A DNA stretch of 64,000 nt from Symbiodinium sp. CCMP2592 (GCA_905221615.1 CAJNDT010006136.1:297501-361500), one strand, 5' to 3'; shown: positions 31,992 to 43,139, numbered from the stretch's first letter. Notes: generated by a model not told the origin, from the sequence alone. Translations and numbers: made by a program.

Positions 31992-32969
31992 TGGGTAAGC
32001 CCTACAGCCCAATTGCCTCGACCTACACAACGCCCGGATGGCTCAGACCCTCAAACCCACCCTAAACCCACTGCCCTCCTGCAGAAAGACCTAAACTCTA
32101 AACGCTAAAGACCAAACCGGCAAAGCAACTCTGTGCAGACGTGCTGTAGAATCCTCAAACCCCCTCCCCAACCCCTGAAGCCGCAACTCCATCTGACGCA
32201 GCCCATGGACATGATAGCTGCATCAGATCGCCATGGCTTGTTCCATCTCCAAAGGCATTCTGTCGGGTTTTGTTGGCTCTTGTGGGTTTAGGGTTTGAGA
32301 TGCACAGTGTAAAATGGGGTCTGAGTCTAGGGTTTCTGGAAAGGTGGCCCACATTTCCGGTATGGAACCTTCAAAAAAAAAGCCTTTGTTAAACGATGTG
32401 TCGAAACAAATGATGCTTCGTCATGAACTGCAGTCTCACTTCAGGGTTAAAGGTGTTGGGTTCAGTTGGGTTCAGGGTTTACGAACACAGCAGAATGATC
32501 AAACCTCACTCTCAATTCTGAAGTCCCCAGCCCTGTAGAATACAAGCCCTGAACTCTAAAGATCCCTACCCGCACAACCGAACTCATACCTCGCATCATG
32601 GTGAGATCGTTATATGGACTCATCTAGCATCCAGGACATCCAACACTTCGCAAGCCCGATGCTCCACCATGGTATCCATCTTACTTGAGTGGTTTGATGT
32701 CTGTCAACTACAACAATGGACAACAGGGTGTAGGTTGTATATATTGCGGTGGCCATGATCATGTTCTGAGCACGCCAGTTGCTAGGGCTCAGTGGTCCAA
32801 GGGAATCTGGGGAGAAGCCGTAGGCCCTAGGCTAAGGTAAAACATCTGAGGGCACAAAACTCTAGAGTCTTAAATCCCGACGCAGAGATTCGCAAGCCCC
32901 CAACCCTATCTCCAAATGCCTGAAAGTCGCTTGTGTTTGTGGTGATTCGACCAGCTCCTCAAACCATGT

Positions 32970-33078
32970 AATGTAGGAACCTGATTAAGAGACCCTAGGT
33001 CTATAACCCCAAAATAGTAGGATTCACATAAGGAACCCTAATTACGGCCCAAGTTTTCTTAATCAGGTTCCCACAACA
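32970..33078. mobile_element. Hairpin element, family K
   Basis: Family K has arms GTAGGAACCTGATTAAGAAA and the reverse complement. This copy is followed directly by a related partial copy. Confidence 0.85.
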
Positions 33079-33197
33079 TTCAGGTTCCCACAACATTATA
33101 GTACCCTTATGAACCCTTTATATTAAAGGAACCCTTATAGACCCCTTTACAGGAACCCTAACAACGGCTTCATGTTTCTTAATCAGGTTCCTACATT
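33079..33197. mobile_element. Hairpin element, family K (partial, tandem)
   Basis: TCAGGTTCCCACAACATTAT on the left repeats the end of the preceding copy; the right arm TTTCTTAATCAGGTTCCTAC ends 14 bases before the acceptor of PPR exon 1. Confidence 0.75.
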
Positions 33198-33211
33198 ACT
33201 CATGTCACCAG

Positions 33212-33279
33212 GCGGCCATCACGACGGAGGCTGCCACGTATCGCTACGTCAGATGCAGCGCGCGAATGCCTGGCAGGAG
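33212..33279 (+). CDS. PPR exon 1
   Basis: Acceptor GTCACCAG, phase 1. It reads GHHDGGCHVSLRQMQRANAW plus QE, covering repeat positions 26-35 and 1-12. QRANAWQE is a common form of this helix. Donor GT at 33280 after position 12, phase 0. A family K hairpin ends 14 bases upstream. Confidence 0.65.
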
Positions 33280-33316
33280 GTGCCGGTCTAGTCCTTTAAA
33301 TGCTCTGCTGTGCTGA

Positions 33317-33534
33317 TGTAGGAACCTGATAAGGGAACCTTTGGGTCTTTTTGTCTAGGACCTAGAGTAGGCCCTTATTCCCTTTTTTGAGGGTTCAGGT
33401 TCCCTTATAAGCCCCTTTAAACCAAAAAGGGCATCCTTTTTATGCCTGGGTTACTCTTGGGTCTAGTTGTTAGGGTTCCTTATATGAATCCTAATTACTA
33501 TATTGGGGGTTTCTTACTCAGATTCCTACATTAT
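33317..33534. mobile_element. Hairpin element, family K with internal insertion
   Basis: TGTAGGAACCTGATAAGG left, TTTCTTACTCAGATTCCTAC right. The centre is longer than in other copies and contains ACCAAAAAGGGCATCC, a motif of the 45713 repeat. Confidence 0.75.
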
Positions 33535-33767
33535 GCAGCTTCACCATCAGACCTCTTTTGCGCTCCCTTGCCCGTCGCGCGTTTGATCTGCCATGTGTGA
33601 CTGAAGTAGAAAGCTGCCAGCTCCTTACAAGAATATCAAGTCCTCCTTGCAGAGCACTGGGAACTTATAGGCATTCACCCCGTGCGTGGCCTTAATCGTT
33701 AAAATACGGTTTTGGAGTATATTTCGCTATATTTTTTTAGTAGGGAAACCCCAAATTCCAATTATTA

Positions 33768-33860
33768 CCTAGAGGCTCCATAGTAGTTCCTTTTTGGGAT
33801 TAGCTTATTTAGATGATAGGATTTAGATATGAGCTTCAAAAAGGAACTCCGTTGGGCCAA
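33768..33860. mobile_element. Hairpin element, family B
   Basis: CCTAGAGGCTCCATAGTAG left, AAAAAGGAACTCCGTTGGG right; arms partly diverged. Confidence 0.72.
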
Positions 33861-33884
33861 GACGTTAGCCGTTGTCATCCGAAC

Positions 33885-34070
33885 CAAGAGATCCCAATAC
33901 CCCTAAATTAAGGATTATACCTTAAATCATAGGATGAAGCCCCCTATGATTTGAGGTATAATCCTTTATCCCCCCTAATTCCCTTAATCGAACCCTTATG
34001 GATCCCTTTAAGGAACCCTTTGAGGAACCCTAAGGTATATTCGCTTATTAAGGGGTATTGGGCTTGCTGG
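33885..34070. mobile_element. Hairpin element, family F (enlarged)
   Basis: AGAGATCCCAATACCCC left and GGGGTATTGGGCTTGCTGG right, with a duplicated inner arm GGTATAATCC and an insertion of GAACCCTTATGGATCCCTT-type sequence. Confidence 0.8.
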
Positions 34071-34204
34071 GAATGGACAGCCCCCAAGCCGAGTCAAACT
34101 GTGCCTGCGAGGTCAGTGCCCCGAAGTTTTTGGACCCTCTTTGGCTCCCTCAGAGAACTCATCGACTATGAAAGGCTCACCTAAATCGGGGTTTAGGACC
34201 CTAA

Positions 34205-34303
34205 GACTCCATGCGCCCATATAGTATATACTTAGGCCTTAAAGGTACCTATATAGGGACCCCTTCAAGGCTTAAGTATCTACTACGAAGGTACATGGAG
34301 CCT
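34205..34303. mobile_element. Hairpin element, family H
   Basis: GACTCCATGCGCCCATATAG left, GGTACATGGAGCCTTTGGG right. Confidence 0.88.
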
Positions 34304-34377
34304 TTGGGGGATTTAGGGCAGCCTCCCCCGAAGTCGCAACACATTCCGAGTCAAATTCCGAGCTGGAAATGCGGAAG

Positions 34378-34433
34378 GCTCTCGTCGCCCTCCTTTCTAT
34401 GGCCACTCAGTCCTCCGAGATCTCAGTAGTAGC
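34378..34433 (+). CDS. PPR exon 2
   Basis: Acceptor GCGGAAG, phase 0. It reads ALVALLSMATQSSEISVV plus two bases, repeat positions 13-30. Joined to exon 1 it gives W-Q-E-A-L. Donor GC at 34434, phase 2; the split codon GC plus G is alanine 31. Confidence 0.68.
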
Positions 34434-34641
34434 GCACCTCGTCCGCATTGAGTTTGGTGCTTTTGGGTGTTAATTAGGGCTTAGCTAAGGGGGGGTTTAA
34501 GTATGTTTTTAGGGCCATGACGCTGAGCGTACTTGTCAGAGGCCGGGTCGTACAATGAATAAACAGTGAATCTAGCCGCGGTTTTTTCAAGTCAAAACCG
34601 TATATAAGCACAAAACCCCAAACCCACGAGCCTACGTCCAG

Positions 34642-34735
34642 GTTTGGTATCTGCCTCAGCGCTTGCGAGCGGGCGGCGCAGTGGCCGCAGGTGCTGCAGC
34701 TGGTGGAGGCTGAGATCAGGGCCGAAAGCGTGTAC
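34642..34735 (+). CDS. PPR exon 3
   Basis: Acceptor CGTCCAG. The first G completes position 31, then FGIC and LSACERAAQWPQVLQLV and onward, positions 32-35 and 1-27: a textbook repeat. The donor is uncertain, with GT possible at 34730 or 34736 and several GC/GA earlier; none gives an exact 35 with exon 4, and the closest (GC at 34728) gives 33. Confidence 0.8.
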
Positions 34736-34779
34736 GTGTAGGGACTTCGGACTTAGGGTTTAGGATTTTCAGGATCCCT

Positions 34780-34850
34780 ACCTGCTGTTATAGTACTCTA
34801 AATCATAGGATCCTTATTATAAGGACCCCAAAAGAAGGTAACCCTAGTTG
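34780..34850. mobile_element. Hairpin element, family D, centre only
   Basis: Contains AGTACTCTAAATCATAGGAT and CTTATTATAAGGACCCCAAA without the outer arms. Confidence 0.6.
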
Positions 34851-35259
34851 CCAATCTGACAGTTTTGGCTATGGAGTTCGGAGAGCAATGCAGTATGTGG
34901 CTCAGTAGGTGTCAAGCTGTTGCCAAGGATCTTACTAGGAGCATGCGCAAGATGTACATCGATGCCGGTTGGGGTGCTTTGACTCAGTGTTTCTACCCTA
35001 GCCGAAACCCTACCAATGCCAGGCTCCTAAAGAAGGGGAGAACTTGGGCAATCTTTGTGACGTCCTGAGGGTACACCTTCCTAGGCAAGACAGACCTCTG
35101 CGGACAGAAAGTCCGATACCCTTAAAAAAAGAACCTCAGTAAGACCCTTTTGCCCTTGTTTTGGTTTTCGGGTTGCGAAGGCGAAGGACACTCAGAGCTT
35201 TAGGCCCTGAACGTCTGACACTTGCCTTCATTTTGCCTACAGGTGAGAAGTGATGATCT

Positions 35260-35260
35260 G

Positions 35261-35309
<49 letters not shown>

Positions 35310-35413
35310 GTATATATACAGACAGTTAAAAATATATACACACACATACATGATGTATCACAACTGTAACAAGCATAGTGAGCATATTGCATATACGTAT
35401 GTGTGTATATATC

Positions 35414-35444
<31 letters not shown>

Positions 35445-35500
35445 GTCACATACATATGGTGTGTGCGCACATATTATATATATATGTATGTATGTACACA
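35260..35500. repeat. (CT)n and (TA)n microsatellites
   Basis: CT run at about 35261-35293, then TA-rich runs at about 35294-35310, 35410-35440 and 35475-35490. Confidence 0.92.
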
Positions 35501-35962
35501 TGCCTACATTACATATTGTTATGTATGTTGCACAGCCGGTAGGAGCAAAGCCCAACAAAGAGTGGCAAGACACCTCTAGGACTTAGGATACTGGGGGTTT
35601 GACATGGCAGGACCTCCGAGTGACAGCACTGCAAGGCGCGCAGCCTCTTGATTGCGTTGCTTCACATGCCCAAATCTAACATGTGTGGTCAAGTTTATCT
35701 GTGTCCTAAATCCTTTTTCGCAAGCCCGCTACGGTGCTCAAGGCATTCGGGCAGCGGGACCGAGCCGTCTACAAGTGCTATCACCTCTTTTGTCAGGTGT
35801 ATGATATTCCTCGGTCTGTATGTCCATATGAGTATGCATAGCTCTGCTGTGTGATGCAGTGATTTTTGACCATGCGGATGCATAGGCCTGCATAACGCAA
35901 CGTCATTGTGGGCGCCAGGTATTGACCAGCATCGCTCTTGTTCGATTGGTTTAGACCGGCTT

Positions 35963-36050
35963 CGATAAAGACTAGGAGACGTAGTAATCAGAATAGGGTT
36001 TTAGGGCCCGTTACTATAAGTATAATAAAGAAACCCCAAAACAGTATACT
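35963..36050. mobile_element. Hairpin element, family G (partial)
   Basis: AATCAGAATAGGGTTTTAGG and AAACCCCAAAACAGTAT match the reverse orientation of family G; the outer arms are lost. Confidence 0.6.
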
Positions 36051-36202
36051 GTATGCATATACAAGGCCCAGGCCACACAGGTGCATTCCTCCTGTGCTGC
36101 CCACTGGAAGGGAAGCCGAAGGCATCAGTGCATATTGGGGTACCTTTTTCGAGACTTCAAGACAAACCGAGGGAGCGAGAAAGAGAAGGATGTAGTCACA
36201 CG

Positions 36203-36300
36203 TAGGGGCCTAATCACTACCTATACTATTTTGGGGGGTTCCTTTTTATCGTTCTAGTATAATGGGCCCCAACATCCTATTCTAACATTAATGCCCTATA
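36203..36300. mobile_element. Hairpin element, family G
   Basis: TAGGGGCCTAATCACTACC left, CCTATTCTAACATTAATGCC right; it abuts a family D copy. Confidence 0.82.
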
Positions 36301-36405
36301 TGGGAGTTTCCGAAAATAGGGGACCCTAATATAGCAGCCTAAATAGTAGGATCCTTACTATAAGGACCCCCAAATAAGGTACCCTCAATATTGGAAACTC
36401 CCATA
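36299..36405. mobile_element. Hairpin element, family D
   Basis: TATGGGAGTTTCCGAAAATA left, TTGGAAACTCCCATA right. The shared TATGG junction with the family G copy suggests insertion at its end. Confidence 0.9.
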
Positions 36406-36848
36406 TTAGGGTCTGGGAGTTTCGAGCTCAGGGCTCAGGGCAGAGGATGATGTCCTGGGTTTAGGGGGGTTTGGTCCTTCGAAACCCATGTAACGCTCAT
36501 TATAAGACCCCCAAACCCTAGAGACCTTAGGATCCCTAAACCCTAAACCAACGCAACCTTGGTAATGAATTTGGGACTGTGAGCCCTGCAAATTAAACAG
36601 CCGACCTGGCAGTAGCTGATCGTGAAGTGGACAAGTTTCTCTTGTCAATATCCCTACCATTCGTAGTGTTCGATGATTTGGAGTGCTTGAAGGTTTCGCG
36701 GTTCATGTGCAGCTTGCGGGTGAAGGCTGATCATGTCCTCGTGACTGCATAATACGAGATTGACCTGCCTACCATGGCAAACAAGGCTTCAAACGCACGT
36801 CTCAAAACCTCATAATTAAGCCCCTTATATCCATTCTCCGACCGGAAG

Positions 36849-36898
36849 GCAACCTAATCACCTACAATACAGCGCTGAGTGCCTGCGCCAAGAGCGAG
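36849..36898 (+). CDS. PPR exon 4
   Basis: Acceptor ACCGGAAG, phase 1. It reads NLITYNTALSACAKSE, positions 28-35 and 1-8. Donor GA at 36899, phase 0, joins to E-W in exon 5. Confidence 0.85.
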
Positions 36899-37242
36899 GA
36901 GTGCCCTTGGGAGGAATGGGTTACTGGGTTACATACTCCCTGGGCAGCAACCTACTATTTTTTTCGGTAACCGGAGCCCTGGGGTAGTATTCTGACTATT
37001 TTGGAATGTTGCCATTATCACCTTCATTGACATAAGACATAAGTGGGTTGACTAAGAAGCCGCTCCAAAGAATCATTGGGCTGTGTCACATCCCGGTCGC
37101 TCCCTTAAACCAGCGCATCATCGGTTGTAGGGTTTGCGATTTCTGGAAGCTTGAACATTTCGCCATCATTTGGCCTGTTGCCGTCACTGGCTTTGTCTGT
37201 GCATAGGACGCGCATCGACCCGGGACATTAGTAACATCCCCT

Positions 37243-37350
37243 GAGGGTCCATGTGCCCAAAGGGCCCAAATAGTACATATTTTGGCTTTATTGTACTCCC
37301 TATATAGGTACATCGGGCCTAAAGATACTATTTGAGCACATGGACCCTTA
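37243..37350. mobile_element. Hairpin element, family H variant
   Basis: AGGGTCCATGTGCCCAAAGG left and GAGCACATGGACCCTT right. Confidence 0.85.
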
Positions 37351-37493
37351 AACCCTATAGATTCCTTAAAGGAGCCCTTAAAGGAACCCTATTATGGGGA
37401 ATCCTTAAAGGATCCCAGAGCACAGCCTCAGGCCCCTATTCATCAGCCGAAGGCTCCAGTCCTCCAAGTTCCCGAATTCCCGTTCGGCCCCTG

Positions 37494-37605
37494 CCCAGAG
37501 ACTCCAATATCCCTTAATTAAGGAAAAAACCTAGATTATAGTAGGGATCCCTAATAATACGATTTAAAGACTATTCCTTAATTAAGAGGTATTGGAGTCT
37601 CCGGG
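37494..37605. mobile_element. Hairpin element, family F
   Basis: CCCAGAGACTCCAATATCCC left, GAGGTATTGGAGTCTCCGGG right. Confidence 0.9.
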
Positions 37606-37659
37606 AGCTCCAAATTGTCAGTTTCCTGTTCTCTCAAGAAGTATTATAGCGAGCTAAAT

Positions 37660-37745
37660 GACTCCCAATACTATTTTGGGAGTTCCTTATATATGATGAG
37701 TATAGTATACTAGGCCCCAAAACCCTTTTCTAATTATTATTGCTA
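37660..37745. mobile_element. Hairpin element, family G (partial)
   Basis: ACTCCCAATACTATTTTGGG and GGCCCCAAAACCCTTTTCTA with weak outer arms, 45 bases upstream of PPR exon 5. Confidence 0.65.
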
Positions 37746-37790
37746 CTACATAAAAAACAACGGTTCTAGCGTCTAGAGCTCTGGGTGCAG

Positions 37791-37835
37791 GAGTGGACGA
37801 AGACCCTCCATCTGCTCGAGGAAATGCAGCGGGAG
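37791..37835 (+). CDS. PPR exon 5
   Basis: Acceptor GGGTGCAG, phase 0. Fifteen codons read EWTKTLHLLEEMQRE, positions 9-23. Donor GC at 37836, phase 0. Both joins fit the 35-residue register exactly. Confidence 0.88.
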
Positions 37836-37919
37836 GCTGCTCGGGGGGCAATCTTGAAAATCTACGTAGAGGTTCATGGTTGCAATAATTACTATAAGGG
37901 CTAGTATAAGGATTTAGTA

Positions 37920-38018
37920 CGAGGGCATTAGGAATTACCTACACTTTTTTGGGGGTTTCCTGGTTGCAATAATAGTAGAATGGGCCCCAAAACCCTACTC
38001 TAATTATTAAGGCACCTA
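37920..38018. mobile_element. Hairpin element, family G
   Basis: AGGGCATTAGGAATTACC left, CTACTCTAATTATTAAGGC right. Confidence 0.78.
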
Positions 38019-38152
38019 TGTTAGTCGCTGTCGTCTTCCTCAAGAGAATAATCCTAAGCCTAAGCTTAAACCCTGTATCCTACACCCTAAACCTATGCCG
38101 AAAACCTTCACCCCGCCATACTGCAGGGGACCGCCGTGCTTGTTTGGGGACC

Positions 38153-38168
38153 GGGGGGGGGGGGGGGG
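38153..38168. repeat. 16-base G run
   Basis: Uninterrupted G. Confidence 0.95.
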
Positions 38169-38199
38169 AACTAGTGAGCCAGGGCTGGGTCTGAAATGG

Positions 38200-39110
38200 C
38201 TCAGGGTTCAGGGTAATATAAAGTAAGCCTGAATACCTACTGCTTCAGGTTCAGATTGAGCGTTTCGGGTTTAGGCATGCCTACATGGTCAACCGTTTAA
38301 GTGGGGCAAGCTTGGGATGCAGATTACCCCCGGAAGACTTTGATATTCTGGCGTCTTGTTCAGGAACTTGGTTTAAGATAACGTAGCAATTATAATAAAA
38401 GGTATCTTTACTTCAAGATACCATAAAGGTTCATGTTTGCAGAGATCTACAGGCAATCGTATAGTTTCCGAGTTATGACATTTTAACCTACATTCCCTAG
38501 CATCAACCCAGGATTTGGGTTGTTGCTGCGTGTTGCAATGAATCTACTTCTGGTGTCATCCATTCGTTCAGGCCTTTGGGATTAAGATTCAGGGGTTCAG
38601 TGATTGAGGTGTAGGGGAACCGTCATCGCAGCTTTAGATAGGGCGACTACCATGACATTCCAAAGTACCTTTAACCAAGGCCCTGTTGGATTCAATACTG
38701 AGCGTTTGCGGTCTACCTCATCCTTACACTTCTGTTTACAAGTAGACACGAACATATCACCAAAGTCTTTGTTCCAGCTTTAACTTTTATTATGAAGCCA
38801 AGACTGTGTGACACCCTCGGCCCCAAACTTAAACCCAGCTTAGTAGACTCCCTGTTGCCGCTCACCAGGAAGGGACTGGCGGCCTTCCTTTAGGAGTGAC
38901 CTTTCCTGCCTCGAGCCCTACGGCCGTGAAGGCTCAAGCAAAGCTCAGGCCTCTTCAGAAGGCAGTCTCAAACCACATAATACAGGGGCTTTAAATACAA
39001 GGCCATAAGGAGCCCCTAGAATAGTACTGATGATTATAAATGCCCCTGTAGCAGTGCCTATGTCGATTTTGTAGCCCGCTCAAGCCTTGTAACACTCTGT
39101 GTCTGCTGAG
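38200..39110. other. PPR intron, no element identified
   Basis: Between PPR exons 5 and 6. Unique, slightly AT-rich sequence; a possible degenerate hairpin at about 38365-38430 was not confirmed. Confidence 0.5.
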
Positions 39111-39161
39111 GACCTGCAACCAGACATCATATCCTTCAACTCAACCATCGCCGCTTGCGAC
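39111..39161 (+). CDS. PPR exon 6
   Basis: Acceptor CTGCTGAG, phase 0. It reads DLQPDIISFNSTIAACD, positions 24-35 and 1-5. The end is set at a GC donor at 39162, but exon 7 starts at position 9, so three residues are missing. Reading on to I8 at 39170 would restore the register, but no known donor follows there. Confidence 0.8.
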
Positions 39162-39921
39162 GCCTGCATTCAAAATGGACTTGCTAGCAGTTTCAGACCA
39201 GAGAGGACTATCAGAAACTGCACATCACATGGTGTAGGCGACCTTGTGTGGACCTACTTCAGCTGACATCCGAAAACTCCGGCGTGGTGCTCGTTAGAGG
39301 ATGCACACATGAATCCAAGACTAGCCGCTGATCTCTAGCTACAATACACTGCTATTTCCTCCACTCCCACCAGGTATAGCGTGTTTGTTAGACCCGGTAT
39401 CGGCGAGTTTCTGTGCAGACCATCTAGCAGGTCTGGATGGATTTTGGATTCAGGTCGTGTGAGTTTTGTGCGTTTGTACAGCTTCTTGTCAAGCTCGACT
39501 AGTTCGAAGGGCGTTATCATGACCACCATCCCAGTGGTTCTAGACTTCCCATAGCTCGCCTCGACGCATCCCTACCTCAAGCTGAATGCCTGCATCACAG
39601 AACCCTATATCCTCGGACTATATAACCCGAAATCCCCTCCTGCCCACCGCCAGAAACCCGCAGCGGTGAATTCCAAGTTTTCCAACATAGATAGGATGAG
39701 ACGTTGTCTTTGGTTGCTGTGTGGGGATTCATTTCACTGCTTGTCTCAGAAGATCTTTTGGTTGAGACAGAGAGATAGAGAGATAGAGAGTGGGTGGTTG
39801 TGCATTTGGGTGCCCGGAGCGAGGGGGGTGCGGGGGCTGCACCTGGTTGCTCCATAGTTATAGGCTCATAACCGTAGGAGTGGCTGGTCGAGAAAAAGGG
39901 AAACTCCGTTGGACATTAATA

Positions 39922-40010
39922 TAAGGCTTTAATAATTAGAATAGGGCTTCTGGGCCCATTATACTATAAATGTAATAACCCCAAAATTGTTGTAGGTTAA
40001 GGCCCCTACA
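39922..40010. mobile_element. Hairpin element, family G
   Basis: TATAAGGCTTTAATAATTAG left, TGTTGTAGGTTAAGGCCCCT right; centre GGGCCCATTATACTATA. Confidence 0.78.
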
Positions 40011-40459
40011 GCAGGGCTGGGGCTCTCGGAGGCAAATGAGAGAAAGCCTCGGCTGGTCACTTGGGCCTTGCTCGAACTTCCAGTTTGGCGTCCGTTTCGT
40101 GTTTTGGGGTTTGGCAAGGCCGAGCGTCGAGGCAGCATCACCATCCCTATCAGTGCCATCATCGCAATTATCACCATTGTCACGGTTATCACAGTGGTAC
40201 CTGCTTCTTCTACCGTGCGATAATCATGTCATCATGACAGCTCTGACTCTGACTCCTGAAAACCCACTCTTGTTGGACACCGGAAGTGTCAACACCAAAC
40301 TCTTAAAACTATCTAATAATAAAGAAGCTCATCAGAAACCATGAAGCTCCTGCAAAGTCCTATGAAACCCGATACAAGCTTTATAACTGAACACCCTGCA
40401 CACCCCTATTCAACAACATTGAAATCTTGAAGGGACCCCTAGGCCCCGTTTAGGGCCCT

Positions 40460-40593
40460 ACTTGGAGGGTCGGGGGACTTAGTAACTGGTTATTTTAGGG
40501 ACTTATCTGTACCATAGCCCCAACTAGGGTCCCTTTTAGGATACTTAATAAGTCTACTTACTAGCTACTTACTAAGTCCCCCGACCCCCAAGT
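40460..40593. mobile_element. Hairpin element, family E, upstream of PPR exon 7
   Basis: ACTTGGAGGGTCGGGGGACT left, AAGTCCCCCGACCCCCAAGT right, bracketed by TA. The right end lies 10 bases before the acceptor of exon 7. Confidence 0.93.
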
Positions 40594-40603
40594 ACGCTGC
40601 AAG

Positions 40604-40658
40604 GAATGGGAGATGGCTCTGGTCTTACTGGAAGATGCCACTCAGAGAGACCTTCGAG
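40604..40658 (+). CDS. PPR exon 7
   Basis: Acceptor GCTGCAAG, phase 0. It reads EWEMALVLLEDATQRDLR plus one base, positions 9-26. Donor GA at 40659, phase 1; with exon 8 the split codon is glycine 27. Confidence 0.82.
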
Positions 40659-40659
40659 G

Positions 40660-41284
40660 AGACTCAGAGTTGGCTTAGGGGTACTTAGAGATGTTTTGTT
40701 TTTTTAATTTTGGTTTTTATAATCCCTAAGAAACCGCTAAAATTATAATTTTTGCTGGGGTTCTAAGTTCAGTATAGACGTCTTTGATCTGCGATAGGGG
40801 CTTTGTCTGATGTTCGATAGTTTTTTGGGGTTTAGGGTTTCCGTATTGCAACGATAAATTAAAGTATAATATGCCTCAATGCGATATTCTAACTATTAAG
40901 GCCCCTATATTCCCAACTGCTGCTTAACTGAAAGTGCCTTGAAGCAAGGAAGCAACTGGTGAGGTAAAACATCAGTCAAGTTCTTCCGTGAAGTCATGGC
41001 AGCACTGTTTGTGTCGATACCGTCGTTGGTGATTCGTTTGCTTTTCCATCTGATGGTTCCTTTCGGAACATGTTTGGCTGTCAGTGTTTTATGATTATAC
41101 AGGCTGTGCATAGTCAAGCTGTCGTTTGTCTGCTTGCCTGGTATTCAAATTCAACTTTCGTTCGTGTGTGTTGATATGTGCATAGTGTTACGGTGGTGCC
41201 ATTATTGTGATGGTGATTGGACGCATCAGCACTTGTAGTTGCCACAGTGTCGCTTTTCGTGGTAACTATGTACGTCCAACACAG
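40660..41284. other. PPR intron, no element identified
   Basis: Contains a partial family G trace at about 40855-40910 and otherwise unique sequence. Confidence 0.5.
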
Positions 41285-41328
41285 GGACCATCATCACCTA
41301 TGGCTCCGCGATTACCGCCTACGGCAAG
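41285..41328 (+). CDS. PPR exon 8
   Basis: Acceptor CCAACACAG, phase 1. It reads TIITYGSAITAYGK, positions 28-35 and 1-6. Donor GC at 41329, phase 0. Exact register on both sides. Confidence 0.85.
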
Positions 41329-41642
41329 GCTCCGTTGGGACTGCAAGTTCCGGAAGTTGCTGGGCAAAGTGAGTTTGGTCCTTTTGGGTCGGTGCCTACT
41401 TGTAAGGGAGATGAGGCTGTGTAGCTGGCGCACGTCTCGGACTGAAAGTATCAAGACATGCGCCAGATGCGAAGCATCAATGCCAAAGTCGTGAAGTCTG
41501 TCACTGTAGCTGTGTAGGTGTGTTTGCTTCTGCTTCGGTTGGCGTCTTCTTATGTTGATTTTGTACACAAGCCCTCAAACCTAATAGTCCTGAGCCGATC
41601 ACCCCTTGTCACGCTGACGGCAAGCATCCACTCGAACGCCCT

Positions 41643-41731
41643 TCTTGGAGGGTCCGGCGACTTAGTAACTGGTTTCTTTAGGGACTTTTAAGTGCCATAA
41701 CCCCAACTAGGGTCCCTTTTGGGCCCCAAGT
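41643..41731. mobile_element. Hairpin element, family E, right arm missing
   Basis: Left arm CTTGGAGGGTCCGGCGACTT and the centre (AACCCCAACTAGGGTCCCTT) are present; the right arm is replaced by GGCCCCAAGTTGCGAG, which ends at the acceptor of PPR exon 9. Confidence 0.8.
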
Positions 41732-41737
41732 TGCGAG

Positions 41738-41776
41738 GCCGAAAAGTGGCAGCAGGCGCTTCAGTTGCTGCGCGAG
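41738..41776 (+). CDS. PPR exon 9
   Basis: Acceptor GTTGCGAG, phase 0. Thirteen codons read AEKWQQALQLLRE, positions 7-19. Donor GC at 41777, phase 0. Exact register on both sides. Confidence 0.88.
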
Positions 41777-41822
41777 GCCTGTTTCTTGCATTGCTTCGAG
41801 TGGATGTTAAAGTGGGAAATCA

Positions 41823-41937
41823 TGTAGGCACCTGATTAAGAAACCCGGGTCCCTTAACCCCAAAATTATTAGTTTCCATATAAGGAGTTATAAGGAGCCC
41901 TAATAAAGACTCAAGGTTTCTTTATCCGGTTCCTATA
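41823..41937. mobile_element. Hairpin element, family K
   Basis: TGTAGGCACCTGATTAAGAA left, GGTTTCTTTATCCGGTTCCT right. Confidence 0.85.
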
Positions 41938-42334
41938 TGAACTCCCCAGAGGCCTATACGCCTTCAATGCTAAACCCTATCGGGAATCAATCAGGGAGAG
42001 CTGGAGCTCTACCTATAAGGTTGTACAGGTAGGGTGACTCTGAAGTCCAGGTTGTCTGAGATACTTGTAACGTAAGTAGTAATTAAATTGCCTGGTCAGA
42101 GTCAGTAATTACCCACTCTTTCCATCGTAGTTCCGTTGGGTTTGCTATTGATAGGATCTGAATCAGTCATGGGACCAGGTCTAGCCACTTCTATCCTGCG
42201 AACTGGTTTGATGGGTAGTGGTTCCTTTGCTGTTGTGCAATGGGGTACCAAAGAGTAGCTTTTCGACGAAACGCCTACACAGAGAATGAGCGAAACCTGA
42301 TGTAGTGCGAGACAGTCCCAAGATACATACTTCC

Positions 42335-42421
42335 CAAAGGGTCCAAGTATCATTATGGTATACACTTAGACCCCCAAAGTACCCTATAAGTATACACCAG
42401 AATGATACTTGGACCCTTTGG
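42335..42421. mobile_element. Hairpin element, family I
   Basis: AAAGGGTCCAAGTATCATTA left and TGATACTTGGACCCTTTGGG right. Confidence 0.9.
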
Positions 42422-42534
42422 GCTTATTGCATACAGTACCCCTGAAGCGCTTTAGTTGGGATCCTTTCTTGAGCGTGCCTTTGAGGCAATTAAACCCTTG
42501 GACCTTGAGCCTGAATGGAGCAACCAAGCCAAAC

Positions 42535-42535
<1 letters not shown>

Positions 42536-42568
<33 letters not shown>
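42536..42568. repeat. (TA)n microsatellite
   Basis: Pure TA run. Confidence 0.95.
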
Positions 42569-42571
<3 letters not shown>

Positions 42572-42879
42572 GATATAGCAGCCTGGGTAATTACCTCAAC
42601 ATTTCTGAGGGTTCTGTACTGCATATATCCCCTCAAGAAAGGCCTATTGTTTGTTCAGGCCCCTATGACACGCTCTGAGCACGCTTCTTCGCCACCTGAG
42701 TCACCAAGATGTATGTATTCCCACCATGACATGATGCCGTTGAACTACATTGCAATACGGGAGCAAGAGACAAGACTTCAAACAAACTTGGAACATCGCT
42801 TCACACAGTAGTTAGAATATTGCTCCTGCCAGCTGCCTAGGCCCGAAACGGCCCTGAACCCCGTAATTTTGTGCTGAAG

Positions 42880-42927
42880 GCGCAGGATGGACGTCTCCGT
42901 GGAAATCTCGTCACCTGCAGCGCGTGT
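42880..42927 (+). CDS. PPR exon 10
   Basis: Acceptor GCTGAAG, phase 0. Sixteen codons read AQDGRLRGNLVTCSAC, positions 20-35. Donor GT at 42928, phase 0. On its own it would not be recognised; the exact fit on both sides identifies it. Confidence 0.78.
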
Positions 42928-43139
42928 GTAGCTTCGGATGCAGTTCATGTCGGCTTTTGATGGCTGTAGGAGTGAGCGCAGGAGTTTGCTTTTTAGATGC
43001 TACGGTTCGAGATTCACTCGGAGCCCGTTTCATTGTTTAAATTAAGCAGTCCTCAGTCCATGAAGCGGTCCGAAGCGAAGATTTGCACAGCCGACAATTG
43101 CATGAAGCGGTCAGTGTCCATCTCTGCTGTGCAAACATC

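Noticed and set aside
35726-35810. Possible PPR-like segment reading LKAFGQRDRAVYKCYHLF
   Set aside because: Not in the register of the surrounding repeats, and no AG|G start gives a matching phase.
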